Assembly: GCA_016630955.3 (NCBI GenBank)
Contig: CM049990.2
Coordinates: 1,798,001 to 1,862,000, forward strand
Direction: 5' to 3'
Origin: Didymella arachidicola
Taxonomy: Eukaryota > Ascomycota > Dothideomycetes > Pleosporales > Didymellaceae
Length of the DNA: 64,000 nucleotides
The notes beneath the pieces are model-generated. The model was not told the origin of the DNA. It saw only the letters and a list, made by a program, of their open reading frames with translations, and did no database searches. The translations under genes were made by a program, and so were the position numbers. Shown here in pieces: positions 33,437 to 44,792 of the stretch. The first letter of the stretch is position 1. Every line of letters begins with the position of its first letter.

Positions 33437-34357
33437 CTAGCCACTGCGTCTTGAGTAACACTTCTTGCCCTTGCACTTGAGGTCGAAGTAATTCAGCACC
33501 AAGTCATCTTGGTTGGGGATATTGTGATCCACTCCCGCAGCGCTGTACGCCTCGAACTTGCCTGTCTTGCCATATCTGTACCTCGTCCAACCCAGCAGCG
33601 GCGTGTTGGGAGTGACCTCTGTAGGCTTATCGCTGATTCCAAACACACCCGTCCACTCCTTGATCTCTTCCTGAAGGTTCTGAGGATACAGTATCGTGTC
33701 ATTCGTTCCATGAAAGACTTGAAGCTTCGGCCTGAAGCCCCTGTATCCCGGATACGCACTCTTGACGATCTTTGCCCACTCGGATCCAGACTTGATAATC
33801 TTGCCTGTCGCACAGGCATCGCTCCAGACTCCGTACCCATCTCCTGAGAAACAACCGAATGCAACGCCCGCCCATGCGCTACCAGCGGCGAATACATCAG
33901 GATAGCTGCCAAGCAGTACGTTCGTCATCATGGCTCCGGAGCTAGTCCCTGTGACGAAGACTCGAGAAACATCGGCGTCATACTTCTTGATGACGTATTT
34001 GACCAGCGAAACGATACCGAGTGCATCGCCGCCGCCGTTATGTGTGAGTGACTGCTTGCTCGAAACGTCCCAGCATTGGTCTACGGCATTGGGTGTGTCC
34101 GGGTAGATGGAGATGAAGCCGTACTGGTCACCTGCAGAAGCCCAAGAGCGGCCATTGAATACGTCCTGAGCAGTGCCGTGGCACCAATGAGGTGCAACTA
34201 GGACTGGTGCATTTTTAGGGAGATTGGCTGGCACGTAGATGTAGCCTGTGACATTCCGTGGGTTTGGGCCGAAGTTGAATATTTGGGTTAGGTTCGATGT
34301 GAGGGTATGGGCCGTATGCGCTGCTGCGAGCAGCAGACTGAGAGAATTTAGTCGCAT
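33437..34357 (-). CDS. Secreted CE1 acetylxylan/feruloyl esterase (esterase-PHB family)
   Basis: A single-exon gene of 306 residues with a signal peptide (MRLNSLSLLLAAAHTAHT). The mature enzyme belongs to the esterase-PHB group of carbohydrate esterase family 1, which removes acetyl or feruloyl groups from plant xylan outside the cell. The nucleophile motif is GTSSGAMMTN. The oxyanion region is APHWCHGTAQDVF, and a candidate catalytic histidine is in AAGVDHNIP. Paired cysteines (CWDV, CFSG, DACATG) suggest disulfides. There is no carbohydrate-binding module. The convergent CobW gene ends only 60 bp away. Confidence 0.9.
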   Translation of the reverse strand: MRLNSLSLLLAAAHTAHTLTSNLTQIFNFGPNPRNVTGYIYVPANLPKNAPVLVAPHWCHGTAQDVFNGRSWASAGDQYGFISIYPDTPNAVDQCWDVSSKQSLTHNGGGDALGIVSLVKYVIKKYDADVSRVFVTGTSSGAMMTNVLLGSYPDVFAAGSAWAGVAFGCFSGDGYGVWSDACATGKIIKSGSEWAKIVKSAYPGYRGFRPKLQVFHGTNDTILYPQNLQEEIKEWTGVFGISDKPTEVTPNTPLLGWTRYRYGKTGKFEAYSAAGVDHNIPNQDDLVLNYFDLKCKGKKCYSRRSG

Positions 34358-35090
34358 GTTAGTGATAGACCGCTGAAGTGTGGCATCACCGACTCCGCCC
34401 TGAGTTCTTATACTCGCCTCGAGCCGGACGAGCGGCGAGCACTAACGGCGCAAAACCATGAGGGAGCCGTGATGAACCTTAGTCTTTGGCGAGAAATGAT
34501 TTTCACTCGACTGTACCTGGGTGCTAACTTACTGTTCCGTGGCTTAAAGAGGCAAGGCTCGTTGCGGGGTGGAGTGTCGAGGATGCGTACTCGTCGTTCT
34601 GCTCCGCGTGGCATCAGTCCGGTCTTGCCTGTTTGGGTGCGGAGAAGGCGCTCCTGATGAACTCGACTCTGCAATTCTTCCGGCCCCACGACGTTCCACA
34701 ACGGTCTTTGTGCCTTCGGTAGAGCACCCCATCGCAACAGATGCTGCTGTATGATTTTCAACGTTTGAAAAAGGCCCGTTGTCTAGACATAAGCGCTCTC
34801 GATCGCATTCTCTCTTCGCAGGTGTAGGACATGCGGTTGACGAAACGACTTCTGCCTTCAAAAATGCAGAAAGTCATGTATTGACTTGGTTTATACACAG
34901 CAAAAGGTTCGAGAAGCTGTCCTGCAGCCGTGAACGCCTTGAAGTATGCAAGATGGAACATAAATGCCGGTCCTGCTTGGTGCTCGCCCCCCACATTATT
35001 CTTCGGTCAGGCCGTTAGCTCTTTCTTTACTTCAGACTGTTTAGATTTCTTATCTCCACTCGATTGCACTCTTCGACACTCAGGTAGTGA
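34358..35090. other. Intergenic region
   Basis: The promoter of the secreted esterase is at the left. No other gene or element was recognised. Confidence 0.35.
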
Positions 35091-35594
35091 TCAGAAAGGG
35101 TTCTCTTGCGCGCTGTCCCTCTTTACCCCACCCCTCTCTTTCTCGACCAAACAGGCCGTCGCGCTCACGCTGACCACGACACAACCCATGACCTCAGTCT
35201 CTCGAATCTGCAGTCCGATGACGGCGTTCGCACCCTTATCGATCGCATCTTTCGACATTCTCTCGATGGCTTGGTCTCGCGCTTGATATAGAACTTGAGT
35301 CAATGGCTTTGGTTCACCCCAAGAGCCTGTGATGCTGCTCGAGAGCGACTTCATGAACGACTTGGGAATCTTATGAGTGAGAGATGCTGTTCCATGAATC
35401 GCTCCAATAAGACGCGTTGTTCTGTAGCCGGGCAGGCTTGGTGTTGTAGACGTAAGTATCGCAGGCGTCAGGCTTTTTGGTGCATTGTCAATGGTGTATG
35501 TGGGGGTGGCAGAGTTGGTGATCTTCGAGCCTGCATGCCAGCTGGGCATCCGAACATGCTTCATAGGCATTGTTGAACGGCGGTTGGTCAACAT
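35091..35594 (-). CDS. YbjQ/UPF0145 domain protein
   Basis: The 167-residue frame matches the YbjQ/UPF0145 family, small proteins forming pentamers in bacteria and long annotated as putative heavy-metal binding. Family landmarks are TSTTPSLPGYRTTRLIGAIH and ARDQAIERMSKDAIDKGANA followed by VIGLQIRETEV. The N-terminal 40 residues are not conserved, so the true start could be one of the later methionines (MPMKHV or MPSWHAG). No intron is needed. The role in fungi is unknown. Confidence 0.75.
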   Translation of the reverse strand: MLTNRRSTMPMKHVRMPSWHAGSKITNSATPTYTIDNAPKSLTPAILTSTTPSLPGYRTTRLIGAIHGTASLTHKIPKSFMKSLSSSITGSWGEPKPLTQVLYQARDQAIERMSKDAIDKGANAVIGLQIRETEVMGCVVVSVSATACLVEKERGGVKRDSAQENPF

Positions 35595-36735
35595 GTTGTA
35601 TATGCCGTGACGGCTGTGTCGTTGTGATCGTGAGATCGATGCTTCTGATGCGACACCAAATGAATCTTCTCAGGAGACAATCAATGTTCTTGTAGGTATG
35701 GAAATGAGGATGTGACACGAGAGGGTATATCTCCACGATCACGGTGGCAGTCATGTTATAATGTACGTCGGTCGTGATGTTGATCGCCATCTGAAACGTA
35801 GACAAGGCGACGCCGCGCCTCAGGCTGTCTACCAAGATTTGCTTGAGCATCTAAGCCACCGACAAGTGCAAACACGCCGTGCAGCTCCGTGCTTCATAAA
35901 AGCTTTATCGATTGACCGTTCACGTTTTCGCCAGTCCGGGGTTCACGGCGAATGTAATGGTGCGGGCAGCTCCGCCACGATTGTGCGTTTTGGAAGGTCG
36001 TTGCGGGCTAGGTATGCTGAAGCGAGGTTTTGGGACAGGAACGGTTCCAGATGCCGCGACCACGTCCGTCCGCTTTGGAAGATTGATTGGAGGAAGCCAC
36101 CGATGATTTGCCTTGATATGCATTTGTGTAACTCTGCTGCACGTGAGAATTGCGACACCAAACACGTCTCAGCTTCTACTGACATGTGCCCGGCATAGCT
36201 CTTGGCTGATGGTCTTTCAGAGTGAGTGCATATATCGCTTGCAATCATTTAAAGCCATAGGTGAAGCACAAAGCTTTTCGGTTGTCGTTGGCAAGGATGT
36301 CCATGCAGCCCATGAGAGCGTCCAACGATATCTGCCTGCATTCACTGAGCCCCGTACCTCCTTCATGCGAAGGTGTTCCGATTGGGGTTAGTAGTATCAT
36401 GCAGGTGGTAAAAGCAGCAGCCAAAAAGTCTAACATATATGGCTGAGCCAGCAGGTGAGTATGTGGCGATATAGAGGAAAGCTGGTGGTAGGGCTTCAAG
36501 AGAGCGATATTTGTCTCGAAAATGGCGTTGTACGACACTGACTAAAGTACAGTAGCATCTGAACGTAGTGCGTGCCGACAATTTATCGTAAGAAGAGCGG
36601 ATCGAAAGAATATGTTGAGAGTCAGCCGGACGATGTCATCTTCGTGACACATGGTAGCCTCGTGTATGAGCTGCGTGATCTCGCAGTCATACCAGAGGAC
36701 CTAGTCGTAAGAGAAGATGTCCCCATCATGTGTAT
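35595..36735. other. Intergenic region
   Basis: No gene recognised. One plus-strand frame of about 50 codons near 36590-36745 reads plausibly (DDVIFVTHGSLVYELRDLAV) but lacks a start and a family, so it is not called. Confidence 0.35.
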
Positions 36736-37367
36736 TCACACGTGACAGAAACTGACATTCAGTGGAAAGTGCGCGGCATGATCGTGTCCCAACAATCTCC
36801 AGTGTCCAAGCTTGAAGTTGTCAAGATTTTGGCCTCTTGCGGCAGTAGGCTTCGCTGTCCAGTACGAGCTGACATCTGAGTGTCCAAATATACAATCATT
36901 GTCCGGGTAGTCTTCCGTCAAAGCGAAAGGAACCTTCTGGCTGGAAGGCTCCTCTGAAGTTAATCTAGGGGGCTGTGGCGGTTGTGCGGGCTGATCCTGT
37001 GACAGCCTGAGCTTGTGTGTGTGCGTGCATTGTACCCCGGAGCGTGAGTAACGAGAACAAGGCTCTGTTTGACTGCATTCGATCTTGAATCGATGGCAAC
37101 GCACACATGACAGGCATGCTCGGTTACGTTTTCGAACTTTCTGGAGAGACGTCGGTGGCGTAGTTACTGGGGTCGGATACTGCAGAACTGGCGTGCCATT
37201 AGCTTCTTGCGAAGTTGCGATTGAGCTGGACCGTACTGATGGACTTTGTTGTGGGTGCAGTCAACACCTCCACGCTCGCAGCGCGTAAAGTTTGGGTTGG
37301 CCTTGTCGCATTTTCGCTTCGATTGGCGGCAACGAGAGCAGGTCGTTCTCTCCTTGGCTGTTACCAT
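36736..37367 (-). pseudogene. Truncated, frame-shifted gene with two tandem Zn2Cys6 motifs
   Basis: The ATG at 37367 (MVTAKERTT) opens a first zinc cluster, CSRCRQSKRKCDKANPNF, whose fourth cysteine is replaced by Phe. Behind it the coding sense moves to another frame (SPSVRSSSIATSQEANGTPV), which reaches a second cluster, CVRCHRFKIECSQTEPCSRY followed by SRSGVQC, whose fifth cysteine is Tyr. The remaining 80 residues to 36736 contain no fungal transcription-factor middle homology domain. One one-base shift and the loss of a ligand in both clusters argue for a decayed gene. A double Zn2Cys6 arrangement is itself uncommon. Confidence 0.5.
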
Positions 37368-37819
37368 GTCGTCATATGTTGCATGTACAGTTTTACGGCT
37401 GACAAAAGTCAGCAATGCTGGTGCTGAAACTGCAAGCAGGCCATTTCAAGATGTATGAGATGAATTAAGTTGGTGACGTTAAGTTTCTTTTTCTAATCTA
37501 ACAGAAAGTAATCTTCATAATACCAGATAAAAAATTATCTAGAAAATACTTTATGAAGAATAACTAGTAAGTATGCTATTATATCGTTAGTCTTAACACT
37601 CTTCTAGTGGAGATAGAACTCTTGCTGCTGTAGATCAGTGCGGCTGCATATGCGGCGTGTCGTGTCCGTACATATGCAGAAGTCCCTCTGTTTGTTACGT
37701 GGAGAGCGCTTAATGGTCACGCAATGCAACTTTTTCTGTGCGATAGCTGCATGAAGAACATAAAGAGCCGCTGCACCACCCAAGTATGCCCTTCGCAACG
37801 CCGCAGACCAGCCCTTATT
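37368..37819. other. AT-rich intergenic region
   Basis: The part around 37490-37600 is markedly AT-rich (many TAA/TTA steps), as in RIP-affected DNA, but no element could be identified. It ends at the start of the BTB gene. Confidence 0.35.
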
Positions 37820-39492
37820 ATGGCCAAAAAGCAGGGGGTTACTACCGAAGGTCCGGCTGTAGCATCAAGCAGGTGAGGCCTCTCTCTGCGAATCTGGCCC
37901 TTAATCGGTCTTAACGCTTCACTAGCCGCTACACGAGTCCTCCAGTAACTCTGCGCGTTGGTCCAGACCTCGAATCATACTATGTTCCAGAGGTTCTTCT
38001 CCAATCGCTGATCAATCTTCCTCGTTCGGAAGACACAAAGAAGACAATTCATTTCCCAGACATGGATGCAACTCTAGCTCACACGGTTGTGCATTTCCTG
38101 CACACGGAAGAGTATCAAATGCTTCCCCATGATGGGGAAGACCCTGCTATATGCACAGGTACGGCCGAATTCAAACAAGCCATCGCAACTTTCATCGTGG
38201 CAAAACGGTATGGCTTGACAGGCCTGCAAGACTTGGCAAAGCTGGAGACCCAGAGGGCCGCTGATGGTATCAGCGTCGTTCAAGCTGCACATGCGATCGC
38301 AAAAGACACATTGAAATCGCTGGCAGAAGATGCTGGATGGCTACAGGGTCTCGTTTTGCGCAAGGTTGAGCAGACGTTTGTAGAAAGTGATGAGACTTTC
38401 TCGAGCGGCAGTTTCTTCAACGGTATCAAGAGCCTGAACCTCGCGAAAGCATTGGGTCAAAAGGTCGCTGAGCTGTATCGTGACAGTTTTCGGCAGCTGC
38501 GTGGGCAGCTCGATCCATGCGAAGGGAGAGAAACCCCTACGACGAGAACTAGCGATAGGGAGACCAATCTGACCGTTCACGAGCTAATGGAGGCTGCAAT
38601 CGAAAATGATCCTTCTACAAGGCCTTTCAGTGAAATGGTCACGCCAGAGAGACCTGTGTTCCAAACGAGCGAAACCCTTCCCCAAGCCCACTGTGTGACC
38701 GCAGAGCCGGTGACGCAGTCAGATCAAGAAATGCACGCGGCCGGGGAGCATGCGTTAGTTGTTTCCGCGGTAGAGTCCAATACAAGACCGGCTCATGAGG
38801 TCGAGGCAAAGTGTGGCATGATTGAGCCTCCACCTGTCGGTGAGGGACCAGACGCGCAGGACCATGCACCAGACAGCCTTCCGAGAGTTCTGGGAGTGGT
38901 TGCTTCGACCTCGAAGGACTCGCTGAGGACCCAGTATATGGCGGGTACGGGACCATTTGAAGGTATAAAATCAAAGAAAAAGATGTTAAAACTTTGGAGG
39001 AAGCTGAGAGCGCAGATCCCTGGAGCTACAGAAGGAACGGAAGAAGAGCCAACTACTGTGAAAACGAAAGTAGAGGAGGTCACAATTGATACACTGCGAG
39101 AAATCCCAGCAGTGAAGCAGTCCCTCGACGAGATCGAGGAAAAACTCAGCGCTACAAACCTTCCGGCCATTGATTCCTTCACTGGCCCGTCCAAATCGCA
39201 GAAGAGGGAACTGGAAAAGAAGTTGAATGAAGAAGCTATTGCAGAAGAGAAGCATGTCGATGCATTCATACCTCAGGAGGTGGTCGCGGGCTCAGACTTG
39301 ATTGAGCTGGAGCCTGACTCAGCAGTTGACATGGACGTATCAGATGATGAGCATTGCCCCTCCCGCTTGGAGCACTTGGCCCGGAATGGACAGTGGAAGG
39401 ACTGCTCCAATTGCGAGGCCCACATGCGGAAAATCGCGATAAAACTTTATGCAGTAGGAATGCCAGAGGTTAACGGATTGGTAGCCCGATAG
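37820..39492 (+). CDS. BTB/POZ-domain protein
   Basis: Exons 37820-37872 and 37926-39492 give 539 residues. The N-terminal 130 residues look like a fungal BTB/POZ domain: VTLRVGPDLESYYVPEVLLQ, the segment TVVHFLHTEEYQML and FIVAKRYGLTGLQDLAKLE. BTB domains mediate dimerisation and often link substrates to Cullin-3 ubiquitin ligases. The rest is charged and largely disordered, with a possible coiled stretch (SKSQKRELEKKLNEEAIAEE) and a C-terminal WKDCSNCEAHMRKI. Similar fungal proteins have no assigned function. The intron restores a phase-consistent N-terminus starting MAKKQGVTTEGP. Confidence 0.7.
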
Positions 39493-40180
39493 TCGGTACA
39501 AGTACAATGCCGGCGGTGGCAGCACTGCTCTGCGGGGCCGGCTCTTCGGGACACGAGGCTGGAATCTCAGTGCGCCTGCTACGTCCGTGAGTGAACGATA
39601 CCTGTCTATGGGTATGCAACATCTAAATAAAGTGTCTTTCTATCTCTTAGTCGACGACCATGAAGAGTACATCAATCAGTGCCTCCCATTGGACTGACAA
39701 GTGCGTTGTAAACGGCCTTCGATAATAAAAAGAGCGCAATGTCCTCATCAGCTAGCGAACAGGCGTTATGTGTTCAACTGTCATCTTGTGGCATGAGACT
39801 GCGTTGATAGAAGGTCCGCTTGTGGGGTATCACTCTTACCATTCAGTGATTTCCGGTAGCATGCTGTGTAAACAATGGAATAATCATGGGCAGGGTTCGT
39901 CACAAACCGGACAGGTGTCAGTAGGGTCGATTTAGAACGGCGCTACTTCAGGCTATAAGCTTTTGAACCCTAGTTTAGTCTAGATTTGATGAGCAGGGTG
40001 ACGCTTAATGCTTCCTCTGTTTCTGCAATCATCTCTTGCACCGCCACGAGACCCTGTTGTTGAGAACTTGCACTCGCAGAATGTCTTAGCCACCTTTTCT
40101 GCTACATTGCTTAGGTTCACATAGTCACTAAACAGCATACTAGTTAGTCGATGTTCTCAAACAGGAGTGTGGGCCTTGAT
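39493..40180. other. Intergenic region
   Basis: No recognisable feature apart from 3' flanks. Confidence 0.35.
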
Positions 40181-40393
40181 TCACAGATTGCTTGACTTGA
40201 TCCCAGCAGAGGGAATTTTGGAGACGACAGCATCGGGTGCTGAGGAGAACTTCAATGCGCAGAAGTCGGCTGTAGCAGATTCGCTATCAGGCAGCGTTAG
40301 AAGGTATTGAAACGTCGTTGTACATGGGTCAATCGCTGTTGGCATACTGGAGGCGGTTGCAATAACGCCCAGGAATGCACTTGAATACTGCAT
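40181..40393 (-). CDS. Possible small secreted protein
   Basis: A 70-residue frame starts MQYSSAFLGVIATASSMPTA, which could act as a weak signal peptide. The rest contains two cysteines (DPCTTTFQYLLTLPDSE and ADFCALKF). There is no known family and only modest coding character. It could be a chance frame. Confidence 0.25.
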   Translation of the reverse strand: MQYSSAFLGVIATASSMPTAIDPCTTTFQYLLTLPDSESATADFCALKFSSAPDAVVSKIPSAGIKSSNL

Positions 40394-40876
40394 CTTGAAT
40401 GAGCAATGAATGAAAGAGGAGGATTTTCGCAACAAGTATTGGAACACTAACGAACGCACTTACCCTTAAACGCAATTGCTGATCATCGATGTTGTGGCTC
40501 GCGACAGAGGTGCAGGCTACCTAGAATAGGCATGCTCTAGCCTGGCTCGGGTCTACACCTGGGCTCGACTTGGACAGAAGCTGTGAAGGATGGACAATTG
40601 CGGATCAACAGCCTCACGAAGCCGAGGCAAATTGGCGAGTACCTAGTGCGAGGCTGATAAGTGGCAGCGAATCGTGCTCCAGACTTTGGGAAAGGAAATG
40701 GCGGATCGTAAGCCACTAACACCCTCCGTTTTGCCGAGAGTCCAATTTGCTGCTATCTTCAGTTCGACCGCAACTCGGAGGTGAAGCCAAGACAAGACGG
40801 TATGCGAACTTGAGTGACGGCATAATGAATGTTATATAATTCGACGATGATTTGGTGAAGCGCCGCAGAAGCTTGC
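40394..40876. other. Intergenic region
   Basis: Nothing recognised on either strand. Confidence 0.35.
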
Positions 40877-41598
40877 CTAACACTGGTTCCAGAATTTCGC
40901 GACCCTACAGTAAACCTTAGTCGTCCTCGAGCTTTTGGTAGCGTCAGGTCGACTATTCAATCTATGCAGGTAAACTAATTGCAGATTGCGATCCTGACCT
41001 GTGAACACCACGTGTTGTGGGTACGGACAAAGCTTCTTCGTCGCATTGCTTTCATCCACTGGGTCAGTAGCCAGAATGTAGACAGGAGGTATTCCATCTG
41101 TTGCGGTGATCAAAGGGCGATCAACGGGCTCGCTTGAATATCTACCTTTTTGACACAATTCTGGAAGTCGAAGGTTGTGACTAGTGAGCAACATTCGTTC
41201 CTCGAAGACACGATTGTCATATTTCCAGGTTCGAGCGCGTCCAGTTACTTTAGTCTCTCTATATAGTCGCATCGATATATAGGTTTCTAAGCTCGAGCAC
41301 TGTACGTGCATGGTGCACAAGCGTTTTCGCACGCCATGCATGCAGGTCTTCTTTTGCTACATCGTCTTTTCCGACGGTGGCAGCGGTCGCAAGCCTGCAC
41401 AGTTTTCGCGTCTATGATGATACTCACCTGGTCTGATGTGGGTTTGAGGTAGCTTAGGGCCGAGGCTTCGCTATTTTCACGCCGATGGATGCACCTGCTA
41501 TGCTGTGATGTGGGTCTTGTGCCGAGGGTCTTGATTGCGGGGCTTGCTGCCCCGACTTCGGCTGATGACTGCCGAAGGAAACAGTGCAGCTGCCACAC
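40877..41598 (-). CDS. Small Zn2Cys6 transcription-factor-like protein (5' end uncertain)
   Basis: A Gal4-type cluster, CDRCHRRKRRCSKRRPACMA followed by CENACAPC, is encoded at 41306-41394. Two introns are inferred, 41395-41427 (33 nt) and 41259-41305 (47 nt). They join an upstream Ser-rich exon, the zinc cluster and a C-terminal frame ending at 40877. The C-terminal part (VDRPLITATDGIPPVYILAT) has no middle homology domain. No in-frame ATG is visible in the first exon, so the start is unresolved and the gene may be incomplete. It is divergent from the DAL5-like transporter only about 110 bp away, which suggests a regulator/target pair. Confidence 0.45.
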
Positions 41599-41704
41599 TG
41601 CTCAAATTCGGGGCTCAGCAAAGCCTATAGAAAAGGCTTTCACTTCCCCACCCTCTCTTCAAAATCTAGTGGCCAAGGTCCTAGACGTTCTTCTCTAGTT
41701 GATC

Positions 41705-43406
41705 ATGGCTACTGACCATAAACATGCAGCTTTCGTCCACAACGCTGAAAGCCCGGCTGCTCGTGAGGTACGTATGAGATAGGTCTCTTTAATCGACTAG
41801 GAATATCCTCATCATTATTCCAGGAAGAACATACAGTAGAGATCCCGCATGAGAACATTATTGACGAAGGACGGGAACGTGCTTTGATACTGAAGCAAGA
41901 CCTCAGGATCATTCCCTTGTCGGCCTCAATATACTTGCTCTGCTACCTGGACCGATCAAACATCGGAAATGCGAAGGTGCTCAATTCGTCAACGCACGAT
42001 GACCTTCTCAGTACGACCCACATGACGGCTTACCAATACACCATCGCGCTGATGGTATTTTTGATTGCGTATGCTTTATTCGAGGTGCCGAGCAACTACT
42101 TCCTGCAGAAGTTGAGGCCGAGTCGGTGGATAGCGTTTTTAATGAGTAGGTGTCTGCAGCCTAGCTTCCCATTGGTCTTACCTGCTGATATTCTATAGTG
42201 AGCTGGGGCGCTATTACCATGGGTCTTGGAGGTACTCAGTCTCATGTCTCGGTGACTATTGTCCGCTTCCTCCTTGGAGTGTTCGAAGCAGGCTTGTTCC
42301 CTGGACTAGTATATTATTTAACGTTTTGGTACAAAGATAGTGAGCGCTCTATTCGAGTTGCCACTATTCTCGCATCAGCGACCCTCGCGGGCGCCTTTGG
42401 AGGCGCCGTAGCATTTGGAGTTGGACACATGAATGGTACCTCTGGTATGGAAGCATGGCGATGGCTGTTCATTCTTGAAGGCCTTCCGTCGGTTCTTTCT
42501 TCCATCTTGGTCTTCTTCCTGTTGCCAGATTATCCAGAAACCGCGGTTTGGCTGTCGATCGAGGAGAAAGAGTTGGCAACGGAGCGTCTGAAGCACGAAG
42601 GATCGAAAGGCCACGCCGCGTCGCTGACTTGGATGGAGGCAAAAGCAACGATTTTGGAGTGGAGGCTCTGGGTCCATTACATTGTGAGTCCCTCTCGAAT
42701 ATCGAAGGTCATTGTGTTGACTTAATCAAGATTTACTTTGGTATTTCAGTACCGTTCTCTAGTCTCAGTTTGTTCGCACCGTCGATTGTTGCTGGGCTCG
42801 GATACAAGGATCTCGAAGCCCAACTAATGACTGTCCCACCATATGCTACTGCATACATAGTCACATTGCTGGTGTCGTGGTCAGCGGATCACTTTAATGC
42901 GTAAGTAACCCCGTCAAAACCAAAAGTACGGGCTGACCGACCACAGCCGAGCATTTCACTCAGCGGCGTTTGCTCTGATTGGCTCAATCGGTTTCCTGGC
43001 ATCTGCCTTGCTTCCAGCAACTAGCTACTCATCACGATACGGCTGTCTGATCGTCGCCTGCTGCGGGGCGTTCTCTTGCATTCCGCCATTGCTCGGATGG
43101 CTTTCTTCAAATCTCCACTCGACTGCCGCCGTTGGGCTAGCTATCGCCCTGAATATCAGCTGGGGTGCGCCGGGCCAAGTCGTCGGTGTCTGGATTTACA
43201 AAACCAACGAAGCCAAGCAGGGTTACCCAACGGGCCATTGTATGTATATTGCCCATCGAAACTAGACTAGCTGGACTAAATGTGATTTAGATGTCAACTT
43301 TGGAATGCTTCTGATGGTCACCATTGGGTGCGTGAGCATGAGGCTCTACTATGCCTGGCACAACGGAAGGGGCGGTGCAGCGAATGGTCTGACGTTCAAG
43401 TACTAG
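41705..43406 (+). CDS. DAL5-like MFS anion:cation symporter, 6 exons
   Basis: Exons 41705-41767, 41824-42145, 42199-42683, 42731-42900, 42947-43239 and 43291-43406 give 482 residues. The protein belongs to the anion:cation symporter branch of the major facilitator superfamily (allantoate, nicotinate and related transporters). Typical features are the first helix IIPLSASIYLLCYLDRSNIG, the loop VPSNYFLQKLRPSRWI, RFLLGVFEAGLFPGLVYYLT and WRWLFILEGLPSVL. The C-terminal half keeps helices with VAGLGYKDLEAQLMTVPPYA and NISWGAPGQVVGVWIYKTNE. Predicted plasma-membrane importer of an organic anion or vitamin; substrate unknown. It sits head-to-head with a Zn2Cys6 gene. Confidence 0.88.
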
Positions 43407-44312
43407 CTTTTTTTTTTTAATTGGAGAGTGTTGCTTCATTTAGAAAACAATCCACCGTCGCGATTTCAATGTGGAAAACGGTTTCCAAGACCTGCAGCTG
43501 TTTCAGTTCCTTTCTTTCGTTGGGGCCTTGCCGCGTCTTGGCTTGCGGGACCACAGAAGAGCGCATAAAGAACGCACATATATAAAAGGCGCGATAGTTC
43601 AAGGGCCGAGCACGCGTCACTACACGTTCGACTGCGCGCCCGTTCTACTTGGGCTACGCAGGAACCAGTCCTTCACAACCCAACAGCAAGTATGATTTCT
43701 TTGTACAGCCTTCAGATAAGACTTCCGAAGGTGATCCCAGGCCATGAACCGTCTACATTCGGGAGGCAGGCTTTTATATCGCGAGACAGAGTTGATTCAT
43801 GAAGGTCACCAGGGAGTGACCCTGGACGAGCACTGGTATACTTTCGATCCCGGTCTGATTGAAAATGTGACCCTCTCCTCCAGGTCTTGCTGCGGCGCAC
43901 AAGGTAAGGACTGAAGGGGGGGTTACGAAACGTACTGGAAGGTTGCTAAGCTATGATGTTCACGGTTAAGCAGCGCTCGGCGCCGTTGTAACTACTGTCG
44001 AAATACCCTCGTACCCCCGTGATCTGGCAGCAAATTTGCAGTAGACCTAATCCCTACAGGTAAGTTATACTGCACGCATAGATTACAGTATCTACTAAGC
44101 CACCAACGTATACGAAAATTATTGAAGCCTTACTACGAACAAGAATTGCAACTTCCCCAGCAACAAAAACTTCTTCCTGTTGTAAGCACCGTAGAGACCA
44201 GGACATGGAACGCCACGGAAGGGCAAAGTGTCAATATCATGAACATCTCTTTGAGGTAATGGTGTGATAATATGGTTACATTCTTGTATGTGCTTGCCCT
44301 ACGTCATGCGCC
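43407..44312. other. Intergenic region
   Basis: The convergent 3' flanks begin with a run of nine T's just after the transporter stop (about 43409-43418). No gene was recognised. Confidence 0.35.
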
Positions 44313-44792
44313 CTACGCAACGGCGGTAGAAGCATCGACGATGATGTCAGATGCGCTCCATGCCTTGCCAGTGATGCCGTCGCTGACAATCGCGAACGGG
44401 TCGGATGTACCCTTGATGGTGACATTGGTGCCGCTGAGGGTAACGGTTTGGGTCAGAGTAATGCCTGCGGTATTATCAGCATCTGTTTTGAGGTTACGCA
44501 ATTATCATGACATACGGTCATCGATTGTGAGTTCATAACTGAATGACTCGGGGACACATTTGGTCTCGTTAATGACTTCGCCGTTGAGCATGCCCTGGAA
44601 ATGGCAGGTGACAGGGATGTTGTCAGTGAGACCGCTGTTAGCATAGACACCGGAGACTGTCTCAGTGCGCGCCCTGTCGGCACCACCGCCATGGGTGATG
44701 GTCACATTCCAGCTGCCAATATCCGCACGAGGAATGACGGTGGCCGTAGCAGCAGCGGCCATGAAGGCAATGGTAGCAGTGGTGAAACGCAT
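44313..44792 (-). CDS. Secreted AA1-like small protein
   Basis: Exons 44516-44792 and 44313-44482 (33-nt intron) give 148 residues. A signal peptide (MRFTTATIAFMAAAATATVI) is followed by WNVTITHGGGADRARTETVS, a CHFQG segment, CVPESFSYELTIDD and a Thr/Val-rich beta-type C-terminus (ITLTQTVTLSGTNVTIKG). The pattern resembles the AA1-like secreted protein group of dothideomycetes, which includes candidate effectors. Two cysteines could form one disulfide. The very short intron is needed to avoid an in-frame stop right after the conserved region. Confidence 0.65.

Noticed and set aside
36590..36745. Plus-strand frame of about 50 protein-like codons
   Set aside because: No start codon, no recognisable family and no continuation on either side, so chance cannot be excluded.
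43587..43640. A tRNA-like structure with a perfect-looking acceptor stem (GGCGCGA paired with TGCGCGCC)
   Set aside because: Only about 53 bases lie between the stem halves, and neither a proper anticodon arm nor a T stem can be formed.
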